The translations under genes were made by a program, and so were the position numbers. From JAFAHS01 sp046728175 (GTDB taxonomy: Bacteria > Desulfobacterota > Binatia > Binatales > Binataceae), in NCBI GenBank assembly GCA_046728175.1, contig JBKPEA010000120.1, positions 1 through 64,000 of the forward strand: a DNA stretch of 64,000 bases, given 5' to 3'. Shown piece after piece: positions 17,590 through 26,648 of the stretch (its first letter is position 1; every line of letters begins with the position of its first letter). The notes beneath the pieces are model-generated. The model worked only from the letters and a program-made list of their open reading frames with translations. It made no database searches and was not told where the DNA came from.

Positions 17590-18036
17590 TCAGGCACTTT
17601 GCACTGTGATCTGCCGCGGTTTCGCGTGTTCGCCCTTGGGAATTCGGGCGATCAGCAGGCCGGCCTCATAGCGCACTTCCGCCCGGTCAACGTCGTAGTC
17701 CTCGGGCAACTGGATTGAGCGGGAAAACTTACCCTCGGTCAGTTCGCGGCGATGGTAACCTCGCCCGCTTAGGTCGGGTGCGAACTCCCGTTCGCCGCTA
17801 ATGATCAGCGTGCGGCCTTCCCCGGTTACCTGGATCTTTGAAGCGTCCAGGCCCGGAAGCTCCGCTACCACGACCGCACCCTCCGGCGACTCGAAGATGT
17901 TGATTGGCGGGAAAACGCCGTAACCTGACAATCCTGTACTGAATGCAGGATTGCGCATGAACCTTTCCAATTGGCCCTGTAGGCTCAACAAGGCGCCAAT
18001 CGGATCGAGATCGGCATCGAGTTTCAAAATAGCCAT
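17590..18036 (-). CDS. Hsp20 small heat-shock protein
   Basis: 148 residues. N-terminal helix DPIGALLSLQGQLERFM. The alpha-crystallin domain covers about 42-140 (PPINIFESPEGAVVVAELPG, LIISGEREF, GLLIARIPKGE) and a C-terminal I-x-V motif is present (ITVQ). GGAGG lies 6 nt before the ATG. It precedes the other Hsp20 by 15 bp. No sigma-54 site or sigma-32-like promoter was seen in the 400 bp upstream. Confidence 0.92.
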   Translation of the reverse strand: MAILKLDADLDPIGALLSLQGQLERFMRNPAFSTGLSGYGVFPPINIFESPEGAVVVAELPGLDASKIQVTGEGRTLIISGEREFAPDLSGRGYHRRELTEGKFSRSIQLPEDYDVDRAEVRYEAGLLIARIPKGEHAKPRQITVQSA

Positions 18037-18457
18037 GGCGCAGACCTCCTCTGCTCAATCTTGTAAATGGCTCAAACAAGACCATCTGTGAATTCGATCG
18101 TAGCTGCGGTAGGTCAGGCGTCCCGAGTTGTGCGACAGAAGCTCTGGCCGCTTCCGGCACCAGAAATAGCTCGGTGTCTTGGGCGTTCACGTGATGCGGT
18201 AGGACCGGCTCGAGCATCGGCCTGATCTTTGGGTCGTTACGCCACAAGTTGAGCGAGCCCGGATCGCACCTCAACGGCGGCCACGCGATCATGGCGGCGG
18301 CCAGGCACGATCTGGGTCGAGAACTCTCCCCACTAAGCTCTGTGTAGAGCGGCAGAGTTTCCGACTGGGTGGATTGGCGGTTCTTTGTGCGGGGTTCTTT
18401 GCTGACCATGATGGTCTTGCTTCGATTACCAAAAATTGAGCCTTCCGCCGGCCAGCT
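18037..18457. other. No gene seen
   Basis: About 420 bp between the Hsp20 pair and cytochrome c. Minus-strand frames here run into the Hsp20 gene in another phase and lack family resemblance. Confidence 0.4.
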
Positions 18458-18913
18458 CTAGCTATTCGGTCCCCTCGAAAGCTGCCCTTCAAGCTTCAGC
18501 GACGCGGTGCGCGTGGCCGTCTGTATCGATTGCAGGAACGCGACCAGCTTTGCGATACGTTCTTTAATCTCGGCTTCATCGCCATTTGATTCGGCGTAGA
18601 ACCGTTCGCCCCACACCGGCATGTCTCGGGGCCCATGAGCTTTGACCTCGGCACGACCGTCAATGAAGCGCGCTATGACGTCTTGCGGCAGCGGGTTTCC
18701 AAACCGCTGGGAGAGCAAACGCAGGTTTGCGGGCGGCGTACTCAGGGTCGCCGCGAGCGGACCATTGCCTGAACCCTTGGGCCCGTGGCACGACGCGCAA
18801 TATTGCATGAAGATCGCCTTGCCCTCCGTGGCTTGATCCGCCGTCGCCAGAGCAACCCAGCCCAGCAGCGACACCAGGCCGAGCCCGACTGCTACCCGCT
18901 TCGTGAAATGCAT
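18458..18913 (-). CDS. Small periplasmic mono-haem cytochrome c
   Basis: 151 residues from the ATG at 18913 (GAGAGA 8 nt upstream); a GTG two codons earlier is possible. Signal peptide to about residue 26 (VAVGLGLVSLLGWVALATA). The single haem site is CASCH in IFMQYCASCHGPKGSGNG. DMPVWGERF probably holds the Met ligand. The fold and length match the cytochrome at 12222, including the conserved spacing between haem site and the (D)MP-W motif. The two look like paralogues serving the same stress block. Confidence 0.88.
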   Translation of the reverse strand: MHFTKRVAVGLGLVSLLGWVALATADQATEGKAIFMQYCASCHGPKGSGNGPLAATLSTPPANLRLLSQRFGNPLPQDVIARFIDGRAEVKAHGPRDMPVWGERFYAESNGDEAEIKERIAKLVAFLQSIQTATRTASLKLEGQLSRGPNS

Positions 18914-18993
18914 CAGCACCGTCTCTCTTACTTACTCGCCAGCAACAGGCCGTCGAGAGTTCCGCCCTCACCAGAAGTGCGCCCGCACTGCGG

Positions 18994-19470
18994 TCAGCGC
19001 ATCTTGCGTTCGTCTGTCAGTTTTTGACCTTCGACCTTCACTTGCTTGGAAGCGCCTTCCTTGGGCAGCGTCGCAGTGAGTTCCAGCACACCGTTTTTAT
19101 GGGTCGCCTTCAGATCCTCGGCTTTCACCCCCTCCGGCAATTGGACAGTTCGCTCGAATGCTCCGTAGCGGGTCTCGCGCCGATAGTATTGTGCATGCGT
19201 GGAGTCCTGCGTTTGTTCGCGCAAACCCTTGATAGTTAGGAATCCTCCGACCACCCGGATATCGATGCTTTCCGGATCGATCCCCGGAAGGTCGACCCGG
19301 ATGGTGAGCCGGTCGCCCTCCACAAACGATTCGAGTGCGGGGCGCAGCGGTTGCGATTCCCAGTCCTTGAGCCAATGGTGCTCGAGTCCGAAATGTTCGA
19401 GCAAATCGTCCATCTGGTGCCTGAATCTCTCCAGTTCTCTGGCAGGGTGCCATTTCTCCGATAATGCCAC
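18994..19470 (-). CDS. Hsp20 small heat-shock protein
   Basis: 158 residues from the GTG at 19470, which has AAGGAGG 8 nt upstream. The frame is open to 19668, but the sigma-54-like promoter at 19528-19543 falls inside that extension, so the shorter start is favoured. N-terminal helix WHPARELERFRHQMDDLLEHF. The alpha-crystallin domain covers about 50-145 (FVEGDRLTIRVDLPGIDPE, FLTIKGLRE, KNGVLELTATLPKE), followed by a VKVEGQK tail. Third Hsp20 of the block and probably the one under sigma-54 control. Confidence 0.9.
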   Translation of the reverse strand: MALSEKWHPARELERFRHQMDDLLEHFGLEHHWLKDWESQPLRPALESFVEGDRLTIRVDLPGIDPESIDIRVVGGFLTIKGLREQTQDSTHAQYYRRETRYGAFERTVQLPEGVKAEDLKATHKNGVLELTATLPKEGASKQVKVEGQKLTDERKMR

Positions 19471-19527
19471 AGTCAATTCCTCCTTCGTGGAACTTGCTCG
19501 ACCATTCACCGCGTCGAAGAACTTTTG

Positions 19528-19543
19528 AGCAAGGCACGTGCCC
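19528..19543 (-). promoter_or_regulatory. Sigma-54-type promoter of the third hsp20 gene
   Basis: The minus strand reads GGGCACGTGCCTTGCT. Only the first base differs from TGGCACG-N4-TTGCW. It lies 57 nt before the GTG start. The core CACGTG also makes it partly palindromic. Confidence 0.6.
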
Positions 19544-19889
19544 GCTAGTTCGGTCCGAGGCATCTCGCGATTGGGAAACATTGTGAGGCATTCATGTGTC
19601 AGCTGTATCCGAACGATACAGCGGAAAGAGCAATCCTGGCACGACTTAAGCCACCTCCTTCCAATCACTCGATTGGCGAAAGGTAGCTGCCAGAGGACGA
19701 AGCGAGACTTGTACGCGGAGCTCCGATGCTAATCGCCTGGATCGCGCAGTGTTTGCGCGGGAGCAACTCCATTCGTCTTGGTCTCGCTTAAGTCGAGACC
19801 CACTTCGTCCCAGACTGATCGTACCGACGGTTGGCGATTTGATAGGCCGGAGACCAGCTAGCTGCACACGCGACAGAGCCAACTCTCGT

Positions 19890-19905
19890 TGGCAGGTCAT
19901 TTGCG
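19890..19905 (+). promoter_or_regulatory. Sigma-54-type promoter of the CBS gene
   Basis: TGGCAGGTCATTTGCG has one mismatch in the -24 half and one at the last -12 position, spacing correct. It lies 34 nt before the ATG at 19940 and supports that start over the upstream ATG at 19889. Confidence 0.5.
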
Positions 19906-19939
19906 TGGTAGTCCGTTAGCAAAGCTAGGAGTACCCCAT

Positions 19940-20332
19940 ATGCTGGTAACCAATTGGATGACTCCAAAACCGGTTTGCGTCGGCCCCCGCGAGAGTCTCG
20001 CCAAGGCAGGAACATTGATGGCTACGGGAGGGTTTCGTCAGCTGCCTGTCGTCGATAATGGCAACCTGATCGGCATAGTTACGGATCGTGACTTACGCCC
20101 TCATGCTGGTTATCTGGAGTCGACCCTGGTGGACGCGGCCATGACTAGTTGTCCACTTGTCATCAGCCCTTCTGACTCAGTGGAAGTCGCGGCCAAGTTG
20201 ATTATCCAGCACAAAATCGGTGCGGTGCCGGTCGTCGAGAACGGCCGGCCGATAGGGATCGTCAGCACTAGCGACCTACTGAAAGCGTTGCTGAAGATCA
20301 TAGAGGCGACGAAACGGATCGTAGCACAATAG
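19940..20332 (+). CDS. Tandem CBS-domain protein
   Basis: 130 residues from the ATG with AGGAG 8 nt upstream. Two CBS domains fill the protein: VTNWMTPKPVCVGPRESL and NLIGIVTDRDLR, then DAAMTSCPLVISP and GIVSTSDLLKALL. This is the minimal Bateman module (Hrp1-like) that binds AMP/ATP. It runs opposite to the third hsp20, and both have sigma-54-like sites in the shared region. Confidence 0.9.
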   Translation: MLVTNWMTPKPVCVGPRESLAKAGTLMATGGFRQLPVVDNGNLIGIVTDRDLRPHAGYLESTLVDAAMTSCPLVISPSDSVEVAAKLIIQHKIGAVPVVENGRPIGIVSTSDLLKALLKIIEATKRIVAQ

Positions 20333-20499
20333 TCCCTCCAACTCCCGGCCGCACTGAAAGAGCGGGTGAGGTAAACCATGCTGCGCTGCGAACAAAGGAA
20401 TCCGAAGCTCTCATCAATGGCACCAGACCATAGCGTCCGGTCTGCGTGGGCTTGCAATGTCTTTGGTCCGTAGTTCGAATCACGCTCGAGGTAAGGACC

Positions 20500-21721
20500 A
20501 TGTCAAGCTATCGAGAATTAAGTCTAGGGCTACTCAAACAGTGTGAATCGCTGAGAGATGAAGTCCATCACTTCGCCCTTGGAAGTGATGCGTCCTGCGG
20601 CCATGGCGATCGATCGGGGTGCAGAGGCACACCCCTTCAGCGTTGCTGAGCCTCGCTTGGTGGCAGTTCTCAAAGCCGCCTACGGACTGGGTTATCATCT
20701 TTCCCTCATTCCCGAGCGCCACGGCGGACTCGGATTGTCGGCCATCGGCGTTCACATTCTGCTCGAAGAGTTGGGCTGGGGAAGTGCTGGTATCGGGCTC
20801 AGTCTGGTCGCGTCGAGCGTGCCCGCGATGGCTGCGATTGCGGATGGAAGACCTGAATTGATCGCTCGGCACGTGAAGCCTTTTGTCGAAAACCGTGACG
20901 CAACCTGGATCGGGTGTTGGGCATTGAGCGAACCCCGCCACGGATCTGACCACTTCTTGGTAGGAGGCCCTGAGTTTCGCTATCCGACCGCGACTGCTCA
21001 GTTGGTGGCGAGGTCTGACGGGCACGACTATGTGATCGAAGGACAAAAGGCTTCGTGGGTAACCAATGGAGGGATCGCGACGCACGCTCTCTGTTCGGCA
21101 GCGATCGAACCGTCGAAGGCGGCTCATCGCCTATTTCTGATTCCGCTCGCCTCGCGGGGAATTTCTCGCGAGGAATCTGTCTCTAAGCTTGGCCAGCAGG
21201 AGATGAACCAGGGCGCACTGGTTTTGGACAATGTAAAGATTGCTCGCGACTGCGCGCTGAACGGCGAAGGCTTCGAGCAGGACGTAGCAAGGCTGCTGGC
21301 GTTCGTGCATTCGGCCATGGCTGCTGTTATCACCGACACGGCGCGGGTCGCCTATGAAGAGGCCTTGGCACATTCCAAGCGTTGGCAGGGTGGAAAACGG
21401 ATTTGTGAGCACCAGCTCGTGCAGGAACGCCTCTTTAAGATGTTCACCGAGGTGGAGGCATGCCGGGCGCTGTCCCGCGCGACGCTCGTCTACAACTGGG
21501 AATCGGGGTCTCCGTCGTTGGAAAACGCTATCGCGGCTAAGACCTACTGCACCCGGACCGCATTTCAGGTAGCGGACCAGGCGATGCAGATGTTTGGCGC
21601 GGAGGGGTTTACATTTGGCAATCTGATCGAAAAACTGTTTCGCGACACCCGGGTCTCCACGATTCAGCAGGGAGCAAACGACGTTCTGGGACTTGCCGGC
21701 GCACACCGAATCATTGAATAG
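20500..21721 (+). CDS. Acyl-CoA dehydrogenase family protein, frameshifted near the N-terminus
   Basis: The best start is the ATG at 20500 behind GAGGTAAGGACC. That frame gives SLRDEVHHFA and then continues in the +1 frame as LEVMRPAAMAIDR, the normal acyl-CoA dehydrogenase opening. A single extra C near 20577 (GCCC) breaks it; the intact frame is 20558-21721, 387 residues. FAD/substrate motifs follow: GCWALSEPRHGSD (YA-TEPxAGSD equivalent), the WVTNGG-type segment, and the C-terminal AFQVADQAMQMFGAEGF. The usual catalytic motif (Y-E-G-T/S) reads IQQGAND, with Gln where the base Glu should be. Substrate unknown. Confidence 0.8.
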
Positions 21722-21908
21722 ATGAGCCAACCGTTACGAGCTGGCGCGGCAAAACCTGAGTACTCTTAGTAGGTAGGAAGCTAACCTGGTTGCGACTTCG
21801 ACAAAAAGTTGGTGGTTGCTGCGGAACATGGAGCGGGACTCATCAAATCCCAATCATGTTTGCTCGACGAAATGGATGGGGGTTGTTCCTTTTTGGTCCT
21901 GTAGCGAG

Positions 21909-23441
21909 CTAGGCTCGGCTGTGAACCTGACTCCCTACCTTTAGTCCATACTTGGCGATTTTTGCGTAGAGCTTCTTGCGCGAGATTTTCAGCAGCTTCG
22001 CCGCTTGCACCTTGTTGCCTCCCGTGGATTCGAGTGCGCGCTGAATTATCGTGCGTTCGCTGTCGGCGAAGCTGCCAATCGGAACATCGAAACTACTGGA
22101 CCCCTTCTCCACAGGGTGACCGCCGGTAAGCACAGGTGGAAGGTCCTGGAGATGAATCAGGTGCGAGCGGCCGAAAGTGAAGGCGCTCTCGATCGCGTTC
22201 GCCAGTTCGCGCACGTTGCCGGGCCACTCGTATTGACGCATCGCTTTAAGCGCCTCTTCCTCGATGCCCGTCACTGGGGTGGACCGCGTATGCCGCGCGT
22301 TGAACAGATCTATGAAGTGTTCGACCAGTAGGGGAATATCGTCGAGCCGTTCCCTCAGAGACGGGATGCTGATGACGCCCGCTTGCAGCCGATAATAGAG
22401 ATCCTTTCGGAGCTGTCCGCTTCGCAGCGCTTCGACCGGATCGCGATTGGTCGAAGCCACCACGCGCGCCTCGACGGGCACTTCCCTGGTCGAACCAACC
22501 GGCCGGACCGTATGCTCCTGGATAGCGCGTAATAGCTTGCTTTGCGTATCAGGACTCATTTCGGTGACTTCATCGAGGAACAAGGTTCCACCCTCCGCCG
22601 CGCGAATAAGGCCGATATACTCCGCATTCGCTCCACTGAATGCGCCGCGCTTGTATCCGAACAGCTCGCTCTCAATCAGGTCCTTGGGCAACGCCGCACA
22701 ATTGAGCGCAATGAACGGCGCGTTAGGGTTCGGCCCGCCTTCGTGAATGGCGCGCGCGACCAGTTCCTTGCCTGTCCCACTTTCGCCCACGATGAGAATG
22801 GTACCGTGCGCACTGCATGCCGCTTCGACCCGTCCGTATAGCTGCCGCATTGCGGCGCTCGATCCGACCAGGCCGTGGAAGTGGTTGCGTCGCTCGCGTG
22901 GCAGAGCACCCGCTTCTCGCTCGAGGGCCTGAATTCTCGCGCTGGAGACTGCGCTCTTTGAACGGAAATAAGTATCCGCCAGAACAATCATTCGAATATG
23001 GCTCAGCTTGTCGAATGAACGATAAGCGCGGGTGGTTAGGGGAGGAGACAGGGGAAAAGCGGTGGTGGCGCTTTCCTCGAAGAGATGCATCGAGACGATC
23101 AGCTCAGAAAAAGGAACATTGCGTTCGGCGAGCAACTCACCAATTCGTCGTACATCGGCCGCGAACCGGTCAAGGTCCTTGTCGATCAGGTCTGTTAGGG
23201 TCGTGTCAAATTCGCTACCGAAAATCTCCATGAACTCGGTGCGGCTAAGCGCGCGGCTGTCTGCAAAATGCAAAAGATATAGGCTGTACCAGTGCTCGAG
23301 TACTTCGTCGCGATGCCTCTGAATGGATTCAAAGGCGCCGTGCAGTTCATCGAGCTCCGAATCCCAGAGCAAATGAAAATGTCGAGGACTACCGCTCATT
23401 GGCGAGGCCTTGGACGGGTCAGTCGCGGGTCCGGTTTTCAT
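21909..23441 (-). CDS. Sigma-54-dependent Fis-family activator
   Basis: 510 residues. An all-helical sensor of about 160 residues comes first (LHGAFESIQRHRDEVLEHW, similar to RsbRD-type N-terminal domains). The AAA+ domain covers about 190-420: Walker A GESGTGKE (219-226), GAFSGA loop (266-271, the sigma-54-contacting GAFTGA variant), Walker B GGTLFLDE (284-291), R-fingers in LRKDLYYRL. The Fis-type DNA-binding helix-turn-helix is at 465-500 (ALESTGGNKVQAAKLLKIS). There is no receiver domain, so the helical part must carry the input. It is the obvious candidate to drive the sigma-54-like promoters found between 1534 and 19905. Confidence 0.92.
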   Translation of the reverse strand: MKTGPATDPSKASPMSGSPRHFHLLWDSELDELHGAFESIQRHRDEVLEHWYSLYLLHFADSRALSRTEFMEIFGSEFDTTLTDLIDKDLDRFAADVRRIGELLAERNVPFSELIVSMHLFEESATTAFPLSPPLTTRAYRSFDKLSHIRMIVLADTYFRSKSAVSSARIQALEREAGALPRERRNHFHGLVGSSAAMRQLYGRVEAACSAHGTILIVGESGTGKELVARAIHEGGPNPNAPFIALNCAALPKDLIESELFGYKRGAFSGANAEYIGLIRAAEGGTLFLDEVTEMSPDTQSKLLRAIQEHTVRPVGSTREVPVEARVVASTNRDPVEALRSGQLRKDLYYRLQAGVISIPSLRERLDDIPLLVEHFIDLFNARHTRSTPVTGIEEEALKAMRQYEWPGNVRELANAIESAFTFGRSHLIHLQDLPPVLTGGHPVEKGSSSFDVPIGSFADSERTIIQRALESTGGNKVQAAKLLKISRKKLYAKIAKYGLKVGSQVHSRA

Positions 23442-23588
23442 CTAAATCAATTTACTCGCGGCTGGGCGCTAGCTTCCGCGGTCTCAATTCCTCCCGTTTG
23501 TGGGGCTGGAGGAGACAGAGGGCGGAGCACAGGATTCCTTGTGCCTGAAATCGCCAGCTTTTTCAAAGATTTCTGAGGTTTGTGTCGG

Positions 23589-23604
23589 TGGCATGCTTTC
23601 CGCA
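23589..23604 (+). promoter_or_regulatory. Weak sigma-54-like site before the receiver gene
   Basis: TGGCATGCTTTCCGCA keeps GG and GC at the right distance but has three mismatches. It lies 30 nt before the GTG at 23634. Listed only because of its position. Confidence 0.25.
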
Positions 23605-23633
23605 TCTGGAGATCCGCAAGGCTCTGAAATGCG

Positions 23634-24077
23634 GTGAGCGACTTGAAAGCAGGTAGGCGGCTTCGGTTGAACCCGCGGGAGGGTGCGCCAATCGCGGCGG
23701 GTAAGACGCTTCGAGTAGCGGTGGTCTTCTCGAAAGACGAGTCAGTCATCCGATTGATCCGGGACGGTCTTGGCGACGGGTGGCGCATGGACCTATGTTC
23801 GAAGCCAGGCGAAGGGCTCATTTTCCCGCTCAGAACGGGCGTCGGGATCGTGGTGATCGATGATGCCGCGATTGACGAATCCAGTCGTGGATGGTTGCTC
23901 GGTCAGGTGCATCGGTGGGCTCCGGATGCCTTGGTCGCGTATATAGCTTCCGCGCACGCTCCGGCAGTCGAGCGCCGCGTCCGATCTCAAGGGGTGCAGT
24001 ACTATCTTTCGAGACCAGTGGATCGAGAGCGCACGCTCCGGGTTCTGCGCTCTTTTGTGGTCGCGGCGCGTCGGTAA
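23634..24077 (+). CDS. Degenerate receiver-domain protein
   Basis: 147 residues. After a 25-residue basic leader the pattern follows a CheY-like receiver: strand TLRVAVVFSKDE, strand GIVVIDDAAIDE (Asp at the phosphorylation-site strand end), strand DALVAYIASAHAPA (Ala-Ser in place of the Thr/Ser switch), and strand GVQYYLSRPVD, where the conserved Lys-Pro is Arg-Pro. The acidic pocket DD after strand 1 is not clear. It is therefore probably a pseudo-receiver that does not follow normal phosphorylation. No output domain. It is transcribed divergently from the sigma-54 activator, so the two may work together. Confidence 0.65.
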   Translation: MSDLKAGRRLRLNPREGAPIAAGKTLRVAVVFSKDESVIRLIRDGLGDGWRMDLCSKPGEGLIFPLRTGVGIVVIDDAAIDESSRGWLLGQVHRWAPDALVAYIASAHAPAVERRVRSQGVQYYLSRPVDRERTLRVLRSFVVAARR

Positions 24078-24626
24078 AGCTGGGCGCACATGGAGTTTCT
24101 GATGGCTGGGTGCGCCTTGCAACTGCTGGAGAATACTTCCATGCGCTAGATTTGAGGGCCGAGGTCCGGTCCCTGAAGTTTGTCTTTTACGCCGAATTTA
24201 TCAAGCGCCAGGCCCCTCCATGGACCCGAAGCAAAATCGCAGGGCAAGGGAATCGGCAGGCGACCTGTCATCCGCAAAGTTCGGGTTGCCGTGGAGTTCG
24301 CCAGAGGGTGTAGCCAAAGGCGCCATCTCACGATCACATGCTTCGAACTCGCCCACGCGGGTGAGAACCTTTAATGAGGTTCAACCACCCTCACGGCTTC
24401 AAACAAGTATCCTCCAAAGTGATGGCGCCTCGGCCTAGGAGCCCAGCTGAGCGTCCCTCCTTAAACCCTATTTGCGCGGGTCAAAATTGTCGGCACCACA
24501 AGCGAGTAACTCCACGGGCCGGGAGACGTAGATCGAGAACGCTCGATGCCAAGCGCTGATCTCCAAGGGTCAGAGGCATGGCAAATGCATCTAGTCTATC
24601 GCACTAGACCAGGCGAGGAACGGCAT
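24078..24626. other. No gene seen
   Basis: About 550 bp. Frames are short and unremarkable. The right end is the leader of the flavin oxidoreductase gene. Confidence 0.4.
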
Positions 24627-25691
24627 ATGAAGTTTGGCATGCTGCACTTCTTTGAACATCCTGCCGGAAACAAAAGTGAACAACAGATCGTCAGGGAGCA
24701 ACTCGACTGCATGCGCGCCGCCGAAGATATGGGTTTTGACCAGATCTGGGCGCCTGAACACCACGCCAGCGAATATGGGCTCACTGCCTCTCCGATGGTG
24801 ACGCTGGCTGCAATCGCATCAGTAACGAAACGGATCCGGTTGGGGAGCGGCGTCATGGTCTTGCCCTTCAACGACCCCGTGCGCGTGGCTGAGGAAGCAG
24901 CGATGATCGACCTGATGAGCGATGGCAGATTCGACCTCGGAATTGGGCGCGGGTTTCAACCAGTCGAGTACCATGCTTTCGGAGTCGATCAGTCCAAGTC
25001 GCGCGATATTTTTGAGGAAGCCATCGACGTGATCGTGCGCGCATGGACGGAAGAGCCGGTGAACTTCAAAGGAGCTCATTTCGATATTTCGCGGCAATCG
25101 GTACGTCCCAAGCCTTTGCAGAAGCCCCACCCACCCATTTGGATGGCCGCAATCAGCGATCCATCCTTCGAGATGGCTGGTATCTGGGGGTTCAACTTGC
25201 TCTGTTCCTTAGTCTACGGCTTCAAGTCCGAACGCCTTCAGCAGCTTCTTGGGAATTACCGTGATGCCTTGCGGCACAAGGGACACGACCCCAATCAGCG
25301 CGAGATCGGTGCCTTGTGCATGGTCTATTGTTCTGATTCGACGGAACAAGCTCGCCAGGACTTCGGTGGTCCAGTCCTTTGGTACTATCGAAACATAGCG
25401 ACCCGCGTGGCTCCGCCGCCGAGCGAACCGCCTCAGCAGGGGTACGAAGCTTATCCGAGCATCCGCCAGACGGCTCGGACCATACAGTGGGACGAGCTTC
25501 TTGGTAGCGGAGCCTTGATCTGTGGAAACCCTGCGTCGTGCATTCGGCAAATTGAAGAGCTGCAAACCAAGTATGGTTTCACTCAAATGTTATGCTGGAC
25601 AAGGATGTCCGGTCTTGAGAACCGGAAGGTTCTAAGAAGTATGGAGCTCATGCAGAGGCACGTGATTCCATACTTCAAACGAAAGCCTTAG
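24627..25691 (+). CDS. LLM-class (luciferase-like) flavin-dependent oxidoreductase
   Basis: 354 residues from the ATG at 24627 (GAGGAA 8 nt upstream); the frame extends 27 codons further up without resemblance. Bacterial-luciferase TIM barrel: KFGMLHFFEHPAG, DQIWAPEHHASEYG (the EHH motif), KRIRLGSGVMVLPFNDPVRVAEE, DLMSDGRFDLGIGRGF, then a C-terminal helix with GNPASCIRQIEEL. Members use FMN(H2) or F420 to oxidise or cleave small organics. Its neighbour at 25775 belongs to an F420-linked family, which makes F420 plausible here. Substrate unknown; appears monocistronic. Confidence 0.9.
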   Translation: MKFGMLHFFEHPAGNKSEQQIVREQLDCMRAAEDMGFDQIWAPEHHASEYGLTASPMVTLAAIASVTKRIRLGSGVMVLPFNDPVRVAEEAAMIDLMSDGRFDLGIGRGFQPVEYHAFGVDQSKSRDIFEEAIDVIVRAWTEEPVNFKGAHFDISRQSVRPKPLQKPHPPIWMAAISDPSFEMAGIWGFNLLCSLVYGFKSERLQQLLGNYRDALRHKGHDPNQREIGALCMVYCSDSTEQARQDFGGPVLWYYRNIATRVAPPPSEPPQQGYEAYPSIRQTARTIQWDELLGSGALICGNPASCIRQIEELQTKYGFTQMLCWTRMSGLENRKVLRSMELMQRHVIPYFKRKP

Positions 25692-25774
25692 AGAACCCTG
25701 GAATCGGCGCGTGAATGGCGATGAGCTATGGGTTCTTTCACGGACGAGGCGGCAAGGCCTGGGTCGCTCAGGCA

Positions 25775-26308
25775 CTAGCAGAGCGATGAGGGTAGAATGC
25801 GGAACACGGGAACGCGGGGCGCCATGCGTGCGAACTCTTCGAGAGATGCGTCAACCGCGATATCGAAATGAGGCCGTGCTCCCGGCGCCCGTTTAAGATA
25901 GGCCCGCAAAATGGGCGCGCGCTCTGAAACCGCGACCTCCTGCAGCCTGACCTGTTCAACGATTCCATGACGCAATACCGCTTCCCCGTTTGAGGCGCGC
26001 ACGTTTCTTACCCAGTCGGCATTTTCGCCGAGCATCGAAACCAAATAACGATCGCGCTCTAGTTCCGCCACGACCAGGGGGACGCGGAGGATTCTCCCAG
26101 TTCGGCGGCCCCTGGTCTCCAGGCTTACCATCAGGGACGGCGCGATCCCGAGCGAGCTAGCCCACGCGCCTGCCGCGTTGAGCTTGCGCGAGAGAGCATT
26201 CGGTTTGCGGCCGGGGTATAGCAGAGCCCGATACCACCTGTGCGGCATCCACCACGACATGGTGAAGAAGGCGGTTAACGCCACGGCGATTATCAAGAAT
26301 CCGAGCAA
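25775..26308 (-). CDS. Nitroreductase/deazaflavin (F420)-dependent oxidoreductase family protein
   Basis: 177 residues, TTG start with ACGGAG 7 nt upstream. An N-terminal hydrophobic helix (LGFLIIAVALTAFFT) anchors a Ddn-like split beta-barrel: MVSLETRGRRTGRILRVPL (the T-x-GRR-TG motif that contacts F420), YLVSMLGENADWVRNVRA, and HFDIAVDASLEEF. Known relatives reduce quinones or nitroimidazoles with F420H2. The extra membrane helix suggests a membrane-bound quinone or lipid substrate. It converges on the LLM-class gene. Confidence 0.85.
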   Translation of the reverse strand: MLGFLIIAVALTAFFTMSWWMPHRWYRALLYPGRKPNALSRKLNAAGAWASSLGIAPSLMVSLETRGRRTGRILRVPLVVAELERDRYLVSMLGENADWVRNVRASNGEAVLRHGIVEQVRLQEVAVSERAPILRAYLKRAPGARPHFDIAVDASLEEFARMAPRVPVFRILPSSLC

Positions 26309-26648
26309 CCGGCAGCTCCGTAGTTAACACCATGAATCGCGGCCATCACGATGCGATCTAACCGGCGTTGAAGCCCCGCCTCCCCTTCCAGCCTAGCCAC
26401 GTCGTCGCTGGTTTCGCACAACACTTGGCAGCTGTTTACTCCGCGACGTTTCCTCGAGCAAATGTAACGCGGTCCTCGTAGACGTGCGTTTTTGACTAGC
26501 CGAGTTGAAACAAGATCCCAGGCTTTTAGGGGCGCGTTTGTGTTCCGTGCTCTGCACGAGATGGCAGTTCAGCAGAGATAGTAGGTATCCGAAGCAATAA
26601 GGCTCGCCGTCGAGGTTTGTATGGATGCTGTTTGACGCGTCTCCGTCC
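26309..26648. other. No gene seen
   Basis: 340 bp of apparent non-coding sequence between two minus-strand genes. Confidence 0.4.

Noticed and set aside
17798..18409. 203-codon minus-strand frame partly inside hsp20
   Set aside because: It overlaps a clear Hsp20 gene in another phase; the part outside shows no family.
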